A stretch of DNA of 64,000 bases from Struthio camelus (Eukaryota; Chordata; Aves; Struthioniformes; Struthionidae). Shown here piece after piece: positions 10,920-25,549 of the stretch; positions within the stretch are counted from its first letter, which is position 1; each line of letters begins with the position of its first letter. Made by a program: the position numbers and the translations under genes. The DNA is taken from the NCBI RefSeq assembly GCF_040807025.1, contig NC_090944.1, positions 112,902,238-112,966,237 of the forward strand, in the 5' to 3' direction. The notes beneath the pieces were generated by a model, which saw nothing but the letters and a program-made list of their open reading frames with translations, was not told the origin of the DNA and made no database searches.

Positions 10920-10934
10920 GCATCAGGGGGCAGC
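10920..10934 (+). promoter_or_regulatory. CTCF-like motif
   Basis: GCATCAGGGGGCAGC matches 13 of 15 positions of the CTCF core (CCASYAGRKGGCRSY), including the invariant AG..GGC block. It lies in a locally GC-rich patch (10.87-10.97 kb), just beyond the UBR2 island. Confidence 0.5.
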
Positions 10935-12058
10935 AGCGCACGCTTCCCTACTAGGCGTACTCTACCAGCTCTTGTTTAGAAACCATTGCATTTACATACT
11001 TTAATTTGTTTGTGAATTCTGGTTAATTTTTGGAGATGAAAGGAACACACATCTCTGGAGAGGCTGTTTGCAAGAACTGAAAAAGATGTTTTTTTTTCAC
11101 CAGAGCTATGAGAGAATCGTAAAAGCATGGCCTTTAGAATATTAATTTCACCTCTTAATATTCTAAGGAGAATCTTAATTTCCTTTTGTCGGATTGTATC
11201 ATTACTATATAAAGGGTACATCTTTCTACTTCATTTATTTTTGTTTTCCACATTTTGCATAATTGTTCTTAGAACAGAGAAAATAATTCAGTATTCCTCA
11301 GAAGATCAGTAAAATCTTCACTGCCTCTTATTCATGTGCTGTTAATGCACAAGGAATACAGAAGATTGCACTTGTCTGGAAGAAGGCAGAGGGTAAAAGA
11401 AAGCTGTATGATTTAATGATCTCTCCTCGGCTGCATGTAGAAAATGTTAGAAAAACCCAGTGGTCCAGTAATACGAAAGGCATCTTATTTTACCTAGAAA
11501 GGAGGGTGACCCAAAAATAAACTAAACTTGCAAAGCCGTTATTTCAGCCTAACAACTTCTTAGGTATACTTTTTTATAACCTTGGATAGAAATTTTCATA
11601 ACTTTTAGTCTGTGCCATTAACTTCATAATGATTAGATATTATTCAAATTCAGGAACAATATTTAAGGTTGAGGAGCCAAACTGTCTTTATCTTCTGCCA
11701 AAAAAACTAATTCTTCCCAGGTCTATTATCAGATAAAAACTGAAGAAAATAAATCCATAGGATTTAATGTTAATGGGGTTATTATTAAACCTTCATAGCA
11801 TTTCCCTGCTCTCAGTGATGTATTTCTGGGTTTCATCTTGCTCTCAACACACAAGATAGCCCACAGAAAGCTACAGAATCAGGGCTGTAAAGCTGTAGAT
11901 ATCTGTTATATCTCTTCGACCTTCTGATGCGCCTGTGTAAGCACCAGCTTGTCTCTGCCATTAAAATAACTAAATGGCACTATGAACAGGAGGGGTCGAG
12001 TAAGTTAGTTAGCCTCCGGTATGTTTAATACAAGCTGCATTCATTAAAAACAATGTAA

Positions 12059-12103
12059 ATATACATAATTTATTATATTATATTATTATATAATATTAAT
12101 TTT
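12059..12103. repeat. AT-rich (TAT/ATA) tract
   Basis: About 45 bases composed almost only of A and T with ATTATA-type short repeats. Confidence 0.8.
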
Positions 12104-14750
12104 CACAGTAGAGACTGGTGGTCCCTATCTAAAAACTGTTTTAAAAGCTACTAACAAAACAGGATCTTCCACCCTACAAAACTGCCTCTCCACTTTAGTG
12201 TAACAGAAGCCACCAGCAGCAGCCAAGCTGAGGTCTAGCTATTTTGAAACAGAAAGGGCCTCCAGTAGAGCATGCTCTGAAGAGCTGGTCTGGTTACAGA
12301 ACTGATTGTCTTTTTGGCAGAATATTCCTTGAATCTGACCATTTTCAGGGCATGTTGCAAAGTCCTCCACAGCATTTGAGAATAGGAATGGAAGCCGTCA
12401 TAAGGTAAAGGGATGGTGGAGGGAGTTTTTAAGTGGCTGGTTTGGTGGTATGTTGACTGTGCCTTAAATGCAGTTGTTTTAAGTGCATTGATTTGAAAAT
12501 AAACAGACAAATGTCTATATAGACTGTAGGGACAGATGTCTTCTTTACAGACCCAGATAAATAAAATGTTATTCAATTTTTCCCACATTGATGGATTCTT
12601 ATGTCATTAGACAGACACCTTAAGTCTTGAGAGATGGATTCAGAATTGCATTTTATTCAGTAAGAAAGGTTCATCTCCTGCTACCAAAAAATAAAAGTAG
12701 TAGTTAAAAAATGTACTTCTTTGTCTACTCTCTAAAGCAGTGCTGTAGCTGTAACTTAATTTCAAAGTTTAACTATTAAAGCAAATGATCAGCATTTTGT
12801 TGCTTTATTGCAAACCTATATCTAAGATCATAACCTTGAAAAGACATCTGTATCTCTCTCTTCAAACTTCTGTAAGTCAGCAGCCCTTTACGAGTAAAGC
12901 ATGTGTCTAAGAGTAGGATTCAGGTTTCTATTTTCAATAACAGTAATTTTGACAGAACAGTTTGCCTAGCAGATACTGAATGACCAAAGTAGTGATTTTT
13001 ACATTGCAAATAAAATTGTTAAAAGCCATAGTCATTTACGTGGTTTCCCTCCCTTCCTCTCTGGTGCTAGTTAAGGTAGGTTTGCAGTCACCATCTCCTA
13101 CATTGTCTTCAGATAATTTCAGAAGGTAATTCTTTTATTTCTGTACTGCCAATTCCAATGACAAATTACGCTGACCAAAATAGATTTTTGCCTGTGATAC
13201 TGTTAATTAAAAGATGAATTGTGAATGAGGTGAACAATGACACCCCGTACTTGCTGGATTGATAAGAGGGAGTTCACTAATCAGGACATTATTCAGATAA
13301 AAAGGCCAGCTGGTAATCTGCAAACACAGGTTATTTTAAGAATTTGGTTCAAAATTAGAGTATTAAAAATACGATGTGACAATCTGTGTAGGTGATGCTT
13401 TTTTTTTTTTTGGAGGTAACAATGCTATAGTATCAGTCTTTTTGGCAGTAAATCAGAACATATTTTTTTCTCTACTTTGTCTTTGCAAGGCTATGATCTT
13501 AGATTTAGGTATGTACTATTTTAAACTATGATGTCAAGAAGTGACAAAAAATAAAATGGTCGATATTAAAAGCAGAGTGTATCACATATAATAGTGAACA
13601 GGAGATACAGTGGAAAGCATAAAGATGCTGCAGCCATCATGCCATCTCGGTGAATGTTCTGTGAACGTCTAGCAAAGGCAGTTATATAACTGATTTTTAT
13701 TGTGTTAGGCAACAGCAGGATTGGTAAGCAAACTGATGTGCAGAATTAGAAAGCTTCTTCCATAGTGAAAATGAAGAGAAAAAAGACAGTGGAAAGGTTC
13801 TCACTTAACATCCAGTAAGAGGGTAGGGTAAGAGGGTATGCATCTTCATTAATGCATCGTGGCAGGCTGGCAACATGATTTATTCATATCATGCAATGTC
13901 TTAAAAAAAAGACAGTGCGAACTCAGGCTGTGGTAATTTTGCTGCTTTCTGCAATTTAATATGTCAACAATATAGAACTCAAGCTGGTAAGTTAAAATGC
14001 CAGCCTCTGAAAGAGATTTAGTGGAAGCTAAGCTAATAATCAGCAATGAGTTATACAGGGGAGAAAAATTAACACAGAGGTGAAGGGAGAAAATATACGC
14101 AGAAAATTGTGCCTGATCTCATTCGTTTTCACTATAAATTCAGAAGAATGCTAATGGATATTTAGACATACTAGTAAAACAAGCAGCAGTTCCATGAGCT
14201 GGTACTAAGAAAACCTAAGCTTGTGTCTCACAGGTGATCAACTTTGACACCTAAAAAGGCGCAAGCTCCACTTAAAATTTTTGATGCAGCTAATGCCTTT
14301 TTCCCCTGCTTATTCTCTGATACCTATGAACATACAGGTTTACGTTGCAACCTTCCCCTAAGCAAGGCTTTTCTTTTATGCAGCTATTTTTCAAAGACTG
14401 TTTTTCTACCAAGGTCACAAGTGTGGTAAACAAAGTAAAGTTATGTGTTGCCTTACAACCTGCCTTTAAAACCCTTGTGCTAAAAAAAGAACAGTCTTCA
14501 TGTTTAGTGTCAACTAATACTAGTGCAGGTACCTGCAGCCTCAAAGTTAAGAGGCCTAAGCTGCAATGAGTGTAGGATATGGCACAATAGATAGGTTAAG
14601 CAGACAGGCAGATAGGATTAAAGATAGCTTGTAAGAGCTGAAGAGCTGCTCCAATGGAGGAGGACGTTCCCACTCATGGACTCTTTGGGGGCCACCTCGC
14701 AGGAGTTTCAGTCCTGAGCAGAAGGGAAATCTTGTTTTTCCATCTTCGTA

Positions 14751-14765
14751 GCACTAGGTGGCAAT
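14751..14765 (+). promoter_or_regulatory. CTCF-like motif
   Basis: GCACTAGGTGGCAAT matches 13 of 15 positions of the CTCF core in the same orientation as the motif at 10.9 kb. It lies at the edge of a moderately GC-rich segment (14.65-15.3 kb). Confidence 0.5.
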
Positions 14766-17700
14766 ACCTTGCATAGCCGTTTCGGTGCAGAAGTCCTCTG
14801 CTGCCGCTTCCAGTCCAAGCCCTCACCAGCTCCCACTCGCTCCAGTCTGCAAGCGGAAGGGTGTGGGTGGTGGCACTGGAGGAGCCATCCGACTTAGATC
14901 TTTCTCTCAAATCAGGCTTTAACTGCTTAGTGACTGACACTAAGTAAATTAAAGGCACTTTTGGAATGAGTCAGGCAGTAGGAGGATGAGAAGCGTGTTG
15001 TGAAATTGCCGGGGATGGCGGATGGGGCCTTGGGTGGTGAGAGAGGGGAGCAGGGTTGGCGGAGAGGTCGCTGCCTGTCCCATATGGCGCCTCTGCTCCC
15101 AAGGCCCTGACCCACAGCACTGCAGAGGAGCCGGGGATGGATGCGGGAGCAGCAGGGGACACTGAGGGGCCATGAAAAACTCGACACTGTGATGGTGACG
15201 CTCAGCCCTGTTGCTTGCTCTCGGCTGGTACGGATGCAAACTGGTACTGAACTGGTGGATGAAGAGCTCAGACCACGCGTCTGTCCAGATACGCAGTGGA
15301 AACGGGAATACTGCAGCCCACAAGCAAAGACAGGGCAGATGAAAGATTCACCTGGGAATATGGGAACATTGTGGACAACTGAACTAATTCTTCCTTATAC
15401 CCATTCTTCCCCTTCATTCACACAACAGAGTCATTCTGAATTAGAACGGCTTATAACAGATTTAATTGAGATCACCATGGTGCTTAGTAGTAATGCTACT
15501 CCATTTTCCAGCTTATCTTTTTCCTTGATTTTTAAGAGCTAAATAGTTTGCGAATTAGTAGTAGAATGCATGGCTGCTAGACAGTCCTCCCCAAGTAGAA
15601 AATTTTTACTGCAACGTGATTAATTTTGTTAGATAAAATTACTGAGATACAACTGAAGGTAGAAATAAAAAGCATTTAAGCGCTGTACGTCCATGATTTA
15701 CTCTTTGGAGATGCATTTAATGCTGTCTCCAGCAGAACAGCTTCATCCATTTTCCAAACATTCATTTGTTTATTTCAAGATTAGTCTCAGTTATAAACAG
15801 ACTTTAAATCACCTCCAGGCCCTAATACATTGTAATGAAGTATTGTAAACCATGTAGTATGTTGGTTTAAACAATGTAATCAAAAAGCAACAAAACCATT
15901 TTCTTCCAGCTCTTGCTGGCTCACTGACTTGTTCTGTCCCTTCAAAGAAAAGTTCTTTTTAGTTTGCAAATGTCAAGGTCAATCAGAGGTCAAGTTTGTG
16001 CTTTTGAGCCACGGTTCCTTTCAGGTTATTGGCTTTGTTTTATTACTGAAAGGAACCATCCATTTTGCCGTATAGAGCAAAGAAGTCATGTAATCCTATT
16101 AAACACAAAACCAACATGTACAAATAATGGTGAGGGCTTGACAATTGCACAAAAGCCCCCTTTTTCTGCCCACAGTTAAGCCTGCACTGAGTAATTAATG
16201 GGCCTTCTATGAGCCTGCCTACACCGGGAAAACTGCCTAACTAGTCTTCAAATACGTGCGCTGTAAAACTGGTTAGAAACACAGCAAAGAGCCACTTCTA
16301 GGCCGCCTGGCTCCACTCCACTACAAAGCCCAGGAATGGGGTGGGGGGGGGCCCAAGAGGCTACCTGTCAGGCTTCAACTCGGAGCAGGAAATGGAAAGT
16401 GGTGCAGAAGGAGACCAGCAAAATCCGAGGCAGGGGATCCTTGAAAGGAAGGAGAGAGACTTGAATTAACAAGGAAGAAGAACGGAAGCATCTGTGGAGA
16501 GTTAAGGATAAAAGGAGGTATTTGAAATTATTAGCAAATAAACTTGCTTTGCTGGCAGTGGAAAGAAGAAGTGGAAAGCTGGGATTACAGCATGCAAGTT
16601 GAGATGTAACTAGATCATTATGTACTGGGCACAAAATCTAAGACATAAAAAATTAACTGCAAATATCACACCGATTTCCTTAGCAAAAACGTTTGTGTGT
16701 AGTACAAAGTCAGCAGAAAAAAAAATAGGATGATGAAAGAAGGCATAATCAAAGGTAAAAAAGGAGCAGAGGCAGAATAGGTTAATTTAAAGAAAACCAT
16801 CCTCACAGCGGTATCTACACAGAGGTAACCGAGGGAAATCCTAAGGACTTTCATTGATTAATTATGATCAGATGTAAAAAATGGACTTAAAATGCTGTGA
16901 GTTCCACTTGTCTCTTCTTTGAGGACAACCAAATACAGCACAGAACCTATTCAGAAACTAGTTATCATAAACAACACTCATAAACTTGCTTTCAGATCCC
17001 ATAGACAGATATATAGGTTATCACAACCTTAAAATCTCTGTCTGCTGGCAAGAAAACGTTACCATCCTTGAGCATTCTACTGAAAGCATCTATTACTAAT
17101 AAAAAGAGATGAGCTGATTGAGAGGGCAGATAGCAAGTGCAGATAAGACAAAGAACTAGATAAAATATAGGCAGGAGCTGCAGAAACAAACACCAAACCA
17201 GACATACAATTGAACATCATAAACATTACTGAAGTGGAAATGGGAAGCGGAGAAATCTGCTTTACCCAAATTGTGAAACACGTCTTACAAAAAGGCAGAC
17301 AGTAAAAGTTTCAGGACTATCACATTGCAAGGTCATATAGACAACAAAGATGCTTGGAGTTTAAGTGGGGAGCTAGTCCAAGAACTTAAGATAGCCTTGT
17401 AATAGGAAGGGAAAGACACTGGGGCACGTCGCTAGCAAAGCACAGGGTTCATCCTTACACACAGACTCGAGAGGTTTCAGCAGACCCTTCAACAAGAATC
17501 GCCTTGAATGGTACAGTCTTAAAACACTGCTGTACATGGAGGTCTGGTGTACATGGAACGAGCCTCACTCAACCCTGGGTTCACTCCCTGGGTTGAGCAT
17601 ATTTTAAGAAGGTCACAGCTTCAGAATTAATAATTAGGAGCTGATTTTTTGTCCTTTTTTTGTTCCCAGTGCACCACTCAACTGGGGCAAAGAAAGTGAA

Positions 17701-18904
17701 ATACACCCACAACTCCCCATCTGGGGATTTCCTCAACTGACATACAGCAGGTATAATTAGCTCGTCTGCCTCTCCTTGTGGTTCAGAGGAATTATCAATG
17801 TCTTGGTCTTCAGCTATCACTAGCCGACAGACTATTCAATTGGTGTGGGACTTAAAAGAGAAAGTCACGGAGTTGTACCTGACCTTCTGAGAGGGCTTAG
17901 AGGAGGTGCTTGCACAGTATGAGGACACAAATGCTGTAAAGTATATACCCATAAAAACGTAAATGTATGTCTTGTTATTGTTAGAACTTCTGAAGAAAGT
18001 GAAATGAATTCCACAGATCAACTAAACAAATTTTTAATTTGATAAACCTCTTTTCCCTCTCTCGCGGCACTTCCCTATATTTCTCCAAGGCTTTCTAGCA
18101 ATGCTAGGCAATGCTGTGGGTACCACAGCCTAAAAGATGAACCTTCCAGCTCCCAGCCGTCACTGATGGGTTCACAGGGAGCTCTCAAACACATCTTAAC
18201 AGGAGGGCAAGTTAGTACTACACAAGGCTAGAAGAAAAACTCAGAGACTTTAATAGGAAAATTCCACGCTACTGCGACCCAGAAGAGAGTCGGTTTTTTC
18301 TCCCTTCTGAGAAGAATCTCTTTCCCAACTCGCGTCATTAGTTCTCTTCTCAGCAAAAGAGCCTTAAAAGTCTGAGAGCTTTAGTCTCAGCCTTTTGCGT
18401 CTGCAGCACTACACAGCGATTGTTTGGGGGATCCCATTTAATTTCCTAACTTCCCTGTTGGTTTGGAGACTTACAGGCCATTTGAGGGGGAAGGAGGTAG
18501 TTTCTTCATCTCCAGAAGCCCAATTTGTCCATCAGAAAACATAAGACTCCATGTGTTTACTTATCCATGCATTTATTTGTCATCTGCTGCCCTTCAGCTG
18601 CTGCTGGCAAAACTTCCATGGCTACAGATCAAATTGTTTTTCCCCTACTATAAATTAATTTTCTTAACCTGCTTTATAAGGCTCCCTTGAAGTTCGCAGT
18701 CTCACTGCAACGCCATCATGTTTTCTGCTTTCTCTTTTCCAGTGCAGCTCTCAGCTTCTCAAGCGTTTTGGAGGGAACAAACAAAAACACTGGCAATGTA
18801 AATGCGTGTAAATGCATTTCCATCACTATAAAAATATGTGAACCAATACAGCTTATTTCAACTTGATGATATATAGTGCCTTATATCACTATAAACAGAA
18901 TATA

Positions 18905-18931
18905 CTGTATATATATATATTGAATATACAA
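18905..18931. repeat. (TA)n tract
   Basis: Short alternating TA run in AT-rich intergenic sequence. Confidence 0.75.
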
Positions 18932-20235
18932 TTAGTCTAACCATGTTAGCTGATAGCATTTTTTTTTTTTAATCACGACAGCTGCATCCGTACATTTTAG
19001 ACGTATATCTGCCCATAGTGACACATGTGAGAAACAAATAAGATGAGTAAGCAGCAGCAAGACCTAAAGCTGACCAGTGCATATGACTATAGCAAACTTG
19101 CATAAAAATTCTGGTTACAGGGCTAGCAAAGACCAGAGCAGAACACGTGGGCAGTTTTCTCTTTTAAACTCTCTCAACTAATCCTACGTAAAGTACACTC
19201 AAATCTGCATGAAATCGGCAAAATAATTTACTTCTGTGCTGAGGAATACAAAATATAAAACTGAGGAAATGTTGAAAGAAGGGTAATATAATTACTGTGA
19301 CAGTTCTGATCAGAGGGCCTCCTGAGCTCTTTCCAAACAGTATGTGGTGGGCTACATACAATATAGCACAACGCTGTATCCGCCTTTGATGGACAAAACC
19401 TGAGAAAATAATACTGCTGTGATTGCACTGAAATTCACTATATATACTTGAAAAAACTTCAATCTTGATGTCAGCTGTCAGTGTGGACTCGGATGTGTTA
19501 CACAAGGAGGAAAGGAACCACACTGACTTAATCGTATCAGTATTTAGATATTATCCTTCTCTTACAGAAAATAACTTGGATTAACTGCACCTTAAAACTA
19601 AAATTCCACTCCTCCTTCTGCTCCCATCACCCGTCTTTTCCATAACTGCTCACCTTTTATCTTTATCAAATGTTTGCATACAGTCTGTGTAATTTTTCCT
19701 ACCTGTTCTCCAAAGTATGATTTCTCTCACTCAACAAACACCTTACAAATTAGTACAGCTCTCTGCAACGTGCTGTACTAAAGCCTCTTTTTGTTTATGC
19801 TGATTTTACCACTTTTTTTTTTTTTTTAAAGCTAAGCAAACGGAATTCATGAAGACTGGTGGGGGCATTCAACAAAAGCCATAGGAGACACTACATTAAA
19901 TCTATCTCTAAGTTGCACTAGATTTCAGCTTGACAGTGTCTCTGTAAAGGCAGTTTCCATGAAATGCTGCAACTGAACTGAATCTGCTGAAAACAGGACT
20001 GCATATTTCATTCGAGCAGTACAACACAAGGACATTTAAAAGATGGCGTGTCTCTTCATACAGCAGTTTTCAACTCTTACCACTGGGAGCACGTGCAAAG
20101 GCAGGAGGATAACATTTACCACTTGTTGCACGTCGGTCAAAGCTCCAGGCATTTCCAGTCGGGCACAGAAATACAGAAAAGACTGATCTGAACGGTAACG
20201 GCCTCGCTTGGAGACAGAACATGGTGCCAAGACTT

Positions 20236-20370
20236 AGGGGACTTGGCTTCTTGCTTTCACTCTGCTGCTAGTCTCCTGGATGACCTTTGACTACTGCTAC
20301 CCAGATTACCCATCTGTAACATGGGGAAGGTGTTACCGACTCTCCCAATTGTAAGGCCCTCTCAGATCTA
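20236..20370 (+). mobile_element. MIR-like SINE remnant
   Basis: The order CTCTGCTGCTAG, GATGACCTTTGA, then CCCATCTGTAACATGGGGA follows the MIR core (lesion of the segments around 'tgtgaccttgggcaa' and 'catctgtaaaatggg'). It is highly diverged, and no flanking duplication is visible. Confidence 0.6.
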
Positions 20371-20516
20371 CTCATACAAAAACCTAACAAGGCTAGTGGT
20401 CCTGAAGTTTAGAATAGCTGGAACCACACCAGCAATTTAAAATCTGGAAATTATATTTAAAAAAAAAAAAGAAAGGATGCCATTTTCTGACATTTTCACT
20501 TATGTTGACTTTACAA

Positions 20517-20735
20517 AGATGAATGTGTACTATGCGTTCATGTATTTACAACTTATAAACTTGTATTTAATAAATATTAATTCTTATTATATTATTTTAT
20601 TATACATATTAATAAATGACAAATTTCACACGTATTCTAGATTTGTAAATGTATATGTATCTATACATATTTATACATATCTATTTATTGTATGTATTGT
20701 ATGTATACATGTTTATGTATTTTATAAATAAAACA
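20517..20735. repeat. AT-rich region with TATG/TATA repeats
   Basis: About 220 bases of very low GC, with interspersed TGTAT, TATACAT and ATTTAT words but no clean unit length. Two short open frames here reflect the biased composition. Confidence 0.75.
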
Positions 20736-22634
20736 TTCTCTCTTTTCCAGTGTGTGGAAAAGCCAGACAAGCTGGAAAGTTACTCACTAGGACCTGATCC
20801 TGCAAGATGGTCCGTGTCACTAGATCTTTTGTATGCACATGTACATGCCCACATGTTATTCCTGGCAGGATAACGGAGAAAAGAGGGAAAAGGGAACTGA
20901 CACAAACGAAACAAAGCTGGGATGAAAACAAAACAAGAACGTCCCCTTTAAAACTCTGAGTGTCTCTAGCTCCTTTTCCTCCCTACAGCTCTCACATACT
21001 TGCAAAACAGAGTAATAAAGTCATTGAAAAAAAATCTCTGACTCGGCACTATTTCTTATTTGCATATCTGTAACTTCTTTACCAAAACATTTTGAAGCGC
21101 TTTGCATGCTTTGTTTCACAGTATCCTTGCAAAGCGGCATTACGTCCATTTGCAGACGACCGAATCAGGACACCAGCAGGTTAGGGCCCAGGTTCTGCGA
21201 GAGCTGCTCAGTGCTCCCATCACACAGCTCCCTGACTCAATCACAGCTCCTTCAAAGCCCCGGGCGCTCTGGCACCTCTTTCAGACACCACCAGAAAAAC
21301 TGTTAAGTAATGTACTTGCATACAAATGGCTCTAAGCTACATTGAGAAAAATTCCCAAGGTTCAAGTGAAGACAAAACTACAGCTTTTCAACTCACAGAA
21401 CTGACCAAAGCGTAAACAAAGTGGGCTGCATTCGGAGATGCTGAGGATTCACTTTTCTTCTCTTTTTCTGAGGTGATAGTTCACTTCCTGGACTGACCTT
21501 GTTAAAGAGCATCTTATCTGCTAGATGAGACAGCAGCTGTGGTTTCACAACAATTAAAGGCAATTTAAATTGGTGCTGCTGCAAATCCCACTTTTGCGCA
21601 CACAACCCTGCCTCCTTCTCCACTACTCATCCAACCAATTCGGTGAAGTAATTCAGGGGAAAAATTAAAAAGGCCTTCTGCCAGCTACGTGCGTTGATCT
21701 GGCTCAGCGAGGCAAAAGGCTGAGTGTCAGCGTTGGTGCAAACAGGAGGCAAAAACCTGCAGCTGGAGGCAGTAACTTGTGGAGGGGACAGTGGGAACAT
21801 AGCTGTCCCCCCGTAATTTGGTTTCAACCGTCATGGAGAGGCAGCCACAGGGCAAGGCTTTCAGTTTAAATGACTGCAGCATGGGTTCATACTCCTTTCT
21901 CCTCGGTGCATGTTCTGCGCCATTCCTTATGCTGTGCGATCAGCAAACAGCTGGCTGAAAACCTAAAAAAACCCAGTCTTACTTCCACTATTAGTTTTCA
22001 AATAGCAGCAGCACGGTTTGAACGCAGATTAGGTAGCTGGTGAAATCCCGTGATTTCCCCACGCATCAACTTTCCTGGGCAACATGCAACTCAGACCAGC
22101 AACACCGAGACAATGCTTGTCCTTCACAGACCTGCTTCTTACTGAGGCTGTGGAGGCAGGGAAAAGGGTCTCCGCTGTAATTGTCAGCGCTTAGGGTCCT
22201 CATGGGTTTCTGTTAGAAGTTACTCGATTCCATTTCAGACTTGACCATTTTCCTAACTTGCAATGGATGCGCTCAGAACTGACACCAAAGAGTCAAAGCT
22301 GTCTTGTCCTAGAAGCTCTCAATGTCCTTAGTTTACTGAGGAGAGGAGGTAAGAGTGAGAAACCCTGTATTTTAACATACGTGAAGTAAGGAACACAAAC
22401 ACAAGGGAAGGGTTGCACGCATCACCTTCACAGAAAGCAGAGAAATAGAAATTCTTGAGCACAGGGGTAATTGGAACGATACACTCGCAGATCTCCAAGC
22501 AAAACCACTGCCAACTCTCATTTATTTTTCTGGTATTCAGGAATATGGGATGCTGTGGATGCTTCTATTATGATACACAGTGAACACAACTACAGAAAAC
22601 GCATATTTAACTGTTTAAACTATCAAACAGCTAG

Positions 22635-22662
22635 TAGCCTGTTAGTTAGTTAGCCTGTTAGT
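22635..22662. repeat. Short direct repeat TAGCCTGTTAGT
   Basis: Two copies of a 12-mer separated by four bases. Confidence 0.7.
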
Positions 22663-23143
22663 ATCACTCCTGTAAGGCACCAGTGTTTCTTATTTAGCTT
22701 ATCAAGGGAAAGAGCCAAAGGTAAATAACTGACTAAATCCAAAGGATTGAGATTGATACTAAACCCGTCTAGGCGAGAAAGAATGAGCAGAGTCGTGCAA
22801 GAAAACTGACAAATTAAAATGAAAAATCAAGTCCGAACATTGAACCATGAGGTCATCAATAATTAGATTAAAACAATCACTGGAAGGGGGCATATTTGCC
22901 ATTTCTCAAAATTTACACATTCACTGCCTTTCTTCTGGGAAACAAACTTTAAGCAAGCTCCTGTCTTTATTAAAGATATTATGGCCCACGTTATGTAGGA
23001 TGTCAGACCCCCATGACTGAAACTTCTTTTAATCTTAAATCCTGTATCAGTACACTATATGGACCAAAAGGCATGTACACAGCTAAACCTGTCCAATCAA
23101 TTTGATAATGAAGATCTGATCTTTTTCTTTTTTGCCCCCCTCC

Positions 23144-23168
23144 TTTTTTTTTTTTTTTTTTTTTTTTT
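23144..23168. repeat. T25 homopolymer
   Basis: Uninterrupted run of 25 T on the plus strand, preceded by a C-rich stretch. Confidence 0.9.
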
Positions 23169-25457
23169 AAGTTTAACATGTGACCACAATTCAAAATTCT
23201 GTCAGGAAATAGGCATCTAAAACTGAGAAACTGGACAGATATCCATATTTTGGATGCTGCGATTTTGACCAGTAAGACACTTGCATAAATGTGTTTCATT
23301 AAGGAGTCTTAAGGGGTTTATTTTAACCACTGCAGATGCTGAACAAAGTTACGTTGTTGCCTTCTACCACAGTCATATTAAGTTTTCTTTAGTGTCATCT
23401 TTCTTGGAAATCTCATAGATTCAAGGGAAATCCTTCTAAGAAAAATTAGGCTAGGCAAGGCATTTGGGAACATAATGACACAACAATCCTATATCAGAAA
23501 GGAGTTAACCAGAAGGTTGATCAGAGAACTGTCATTTCTAGACTTCTCTAATTCTTTCATTTCTAAAACAACCCTGCTCAGAAAAAAATTAAAATTCAGT
23601 AATCTCTAACAAAAATCTGACAGAGCGATGGCAGTTACCATAAGACGTTTGCTGCTTTACTGTTATTTGTAAGTGGTGGGAGGTTTCAGGAAACAGCTGA
23701 GCCAACCTGACAGCTTGCTAGTGCCGCAAGAGGCTGCTCCCCAGTCCTTTCCCATCCCACTCCCGGCCACGCGGTCCCCACAGCTCCCCTCGTGCTGACC
23801 CTGACGCTCAGCCCATCTCCTGGGGAGCCAACTGAGCTCACTGAAACAGCACAAAATCAACCCGGAGGGAGAGCGATAGCCCCCCAGCTCAGTGAGCTGA
23901 ACCAGCAGCTCACCAGCGGCCGAGAGGAGGGCCAGCGGGAGGGCAGGCAGTGCACAGGGAAGCGGGAGCGCGATCCTCCCCTCTTCTGACAGCAGCCGCC
24001 TCGTAGAAGGTGGTTTGGCCAACTCAGGACTTCACCTCCGGCTTCGGGGTGCCCAGCATGCACATTCTTGTCAGTTATCACTACCAAAATTTTGTTAAAC
24101 AAAATCATGACCAAGGTATGGAATTATTCTGAGGTTTAATATGGTAAACAATAAAATGATTTGTTATTCAAAACTGGGAAGCCTGATACTCAAATTCTTG
24201 AAGCTTACAAGAAGGATCAGGACAATTGAGAAGGTAAATTAAAGCTTTTTGTTTTTGATGAAGACTGATCCATAAATTACAGGATAAGTATGCAGAATGT
24301 AGTAGAGCTATAGTCAGCCCCCACATTTTTCTTGAAATATTGTCCAATGCTAATAAACTACTTTACGTAATATAGAAGAGATTTGTATACCTAAACGTGT
24401 TATGGCAGAATAACACAGGTAGAGTTTGTAGTTTGTCAGAAAGCTGCTTGATAATGGCTCTTTGTTCAACTTTAGACCATATGACACATTCGCTTCTATT
24501 CTGAACACTGTAACATAAACCCGCATATTTTAGGTAAATCAAACACCAGCAGCAGCCTGGCCAACACAGAACTATCTCTATCGATTAGCTGAACACGTCA
24601 AGATGCTGAGGCAAACCTATAAAGACTATGTTAATTTATATTGCTTATTCTCAAAGGTCATTTTGAAAATCACAAGTAATACAGGCTGCTCTGGGTTTCA
24701 GACTAGACACAGAGAACAGAGGCAAGGCGCAAGCTGAGTTGTGGTTTTAATTCTATTTTCACCATAGTTTACATGACTTAGGACTCCAGCAAGCAAACAA
24801 GTCTACCATTGAATCCAAAACAGCATAGATTCTGCATAGTTCAGCATAGAGAAATTACAATATCTGAATGGTATTTTTCGCTTAAGTAAAAATAAAATTA
24901 GAAAATAACTAGTTGCTGGGGGGGGGAGGGAAGAAAAGGGAAGAAAAACCTTCCTCAACATTTTAAACAGTGGCGACCTTTGCATATAATACAAGAGGCG
25001 TTAAAAGGCCAACTGTGTGACAGCACACTTCCTCGCTCTCACTCTAATCCATACGGTAAATCAAAACAATCTCATAAAAGGTTAAATTACTAAAAACAGT
25101 GGCCCAATGGAAGTGTCATGCAACCAGGAAACCAGCACGACCATAAAAAGAAAATGAGGCCGACGGTAACCTTTATCATGTAAGACCGAATCAGAAATGC
25201 TAACACTAAAGACCTGCTTCTGTCCAAGTTGTAACCCCTGCGAGGTTCGTCTGCGTTGTTCCCCCCCTCTGAAGACAGAAGTAGGCCCTACAATCATCCC
25301 TGTTTCAGTTTCTCCCTTTGCAGCTATGGTTTCTTACAGCAACTTGTCTGTCATTGTCCACGAGCTTAAAGAGAGCACGGCGTAAGCTGTAGGCACCGCG
25401 TATGTGTCCCCAAGATGCAAAACCCTTCCCTGCAAGCGAGCGTTCTGGTGCAATCTC

Positions 25458-25465
25458 ATGCAAAT
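25458..25465 (+). promoter_or_regulatory. Octamer motif ATGCAAAT
   Basis: A perfect POU-factor octamer lies about 100 bp before the start of the second CpG island. An eight-base match can occur by chance; its position next to a promoter is the only support. Confidence 0.35.
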
Positions 25466-25530
25466 TCTCAGCTCGGCGGAGGCAGGACTGATAAAGAACA
25501 CAGCCAGAAAATTTCTGCAGAATTAGGGGG

Positions 25531-25549
25531 AAAAAAAAAAAAAAAAAAA
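25531..25549. repeat. A19 homopolymer
   Basis: Run of 19 A immediately before the CpG island. Confidence 0.9.

Noticed and set aside
14949..15542. 133-codon plus frame and 124-codon minus frame in a GC-richer patch
   Set aside because: No recognisable domain, no splice or promoter support, and mutually overlapping frames.
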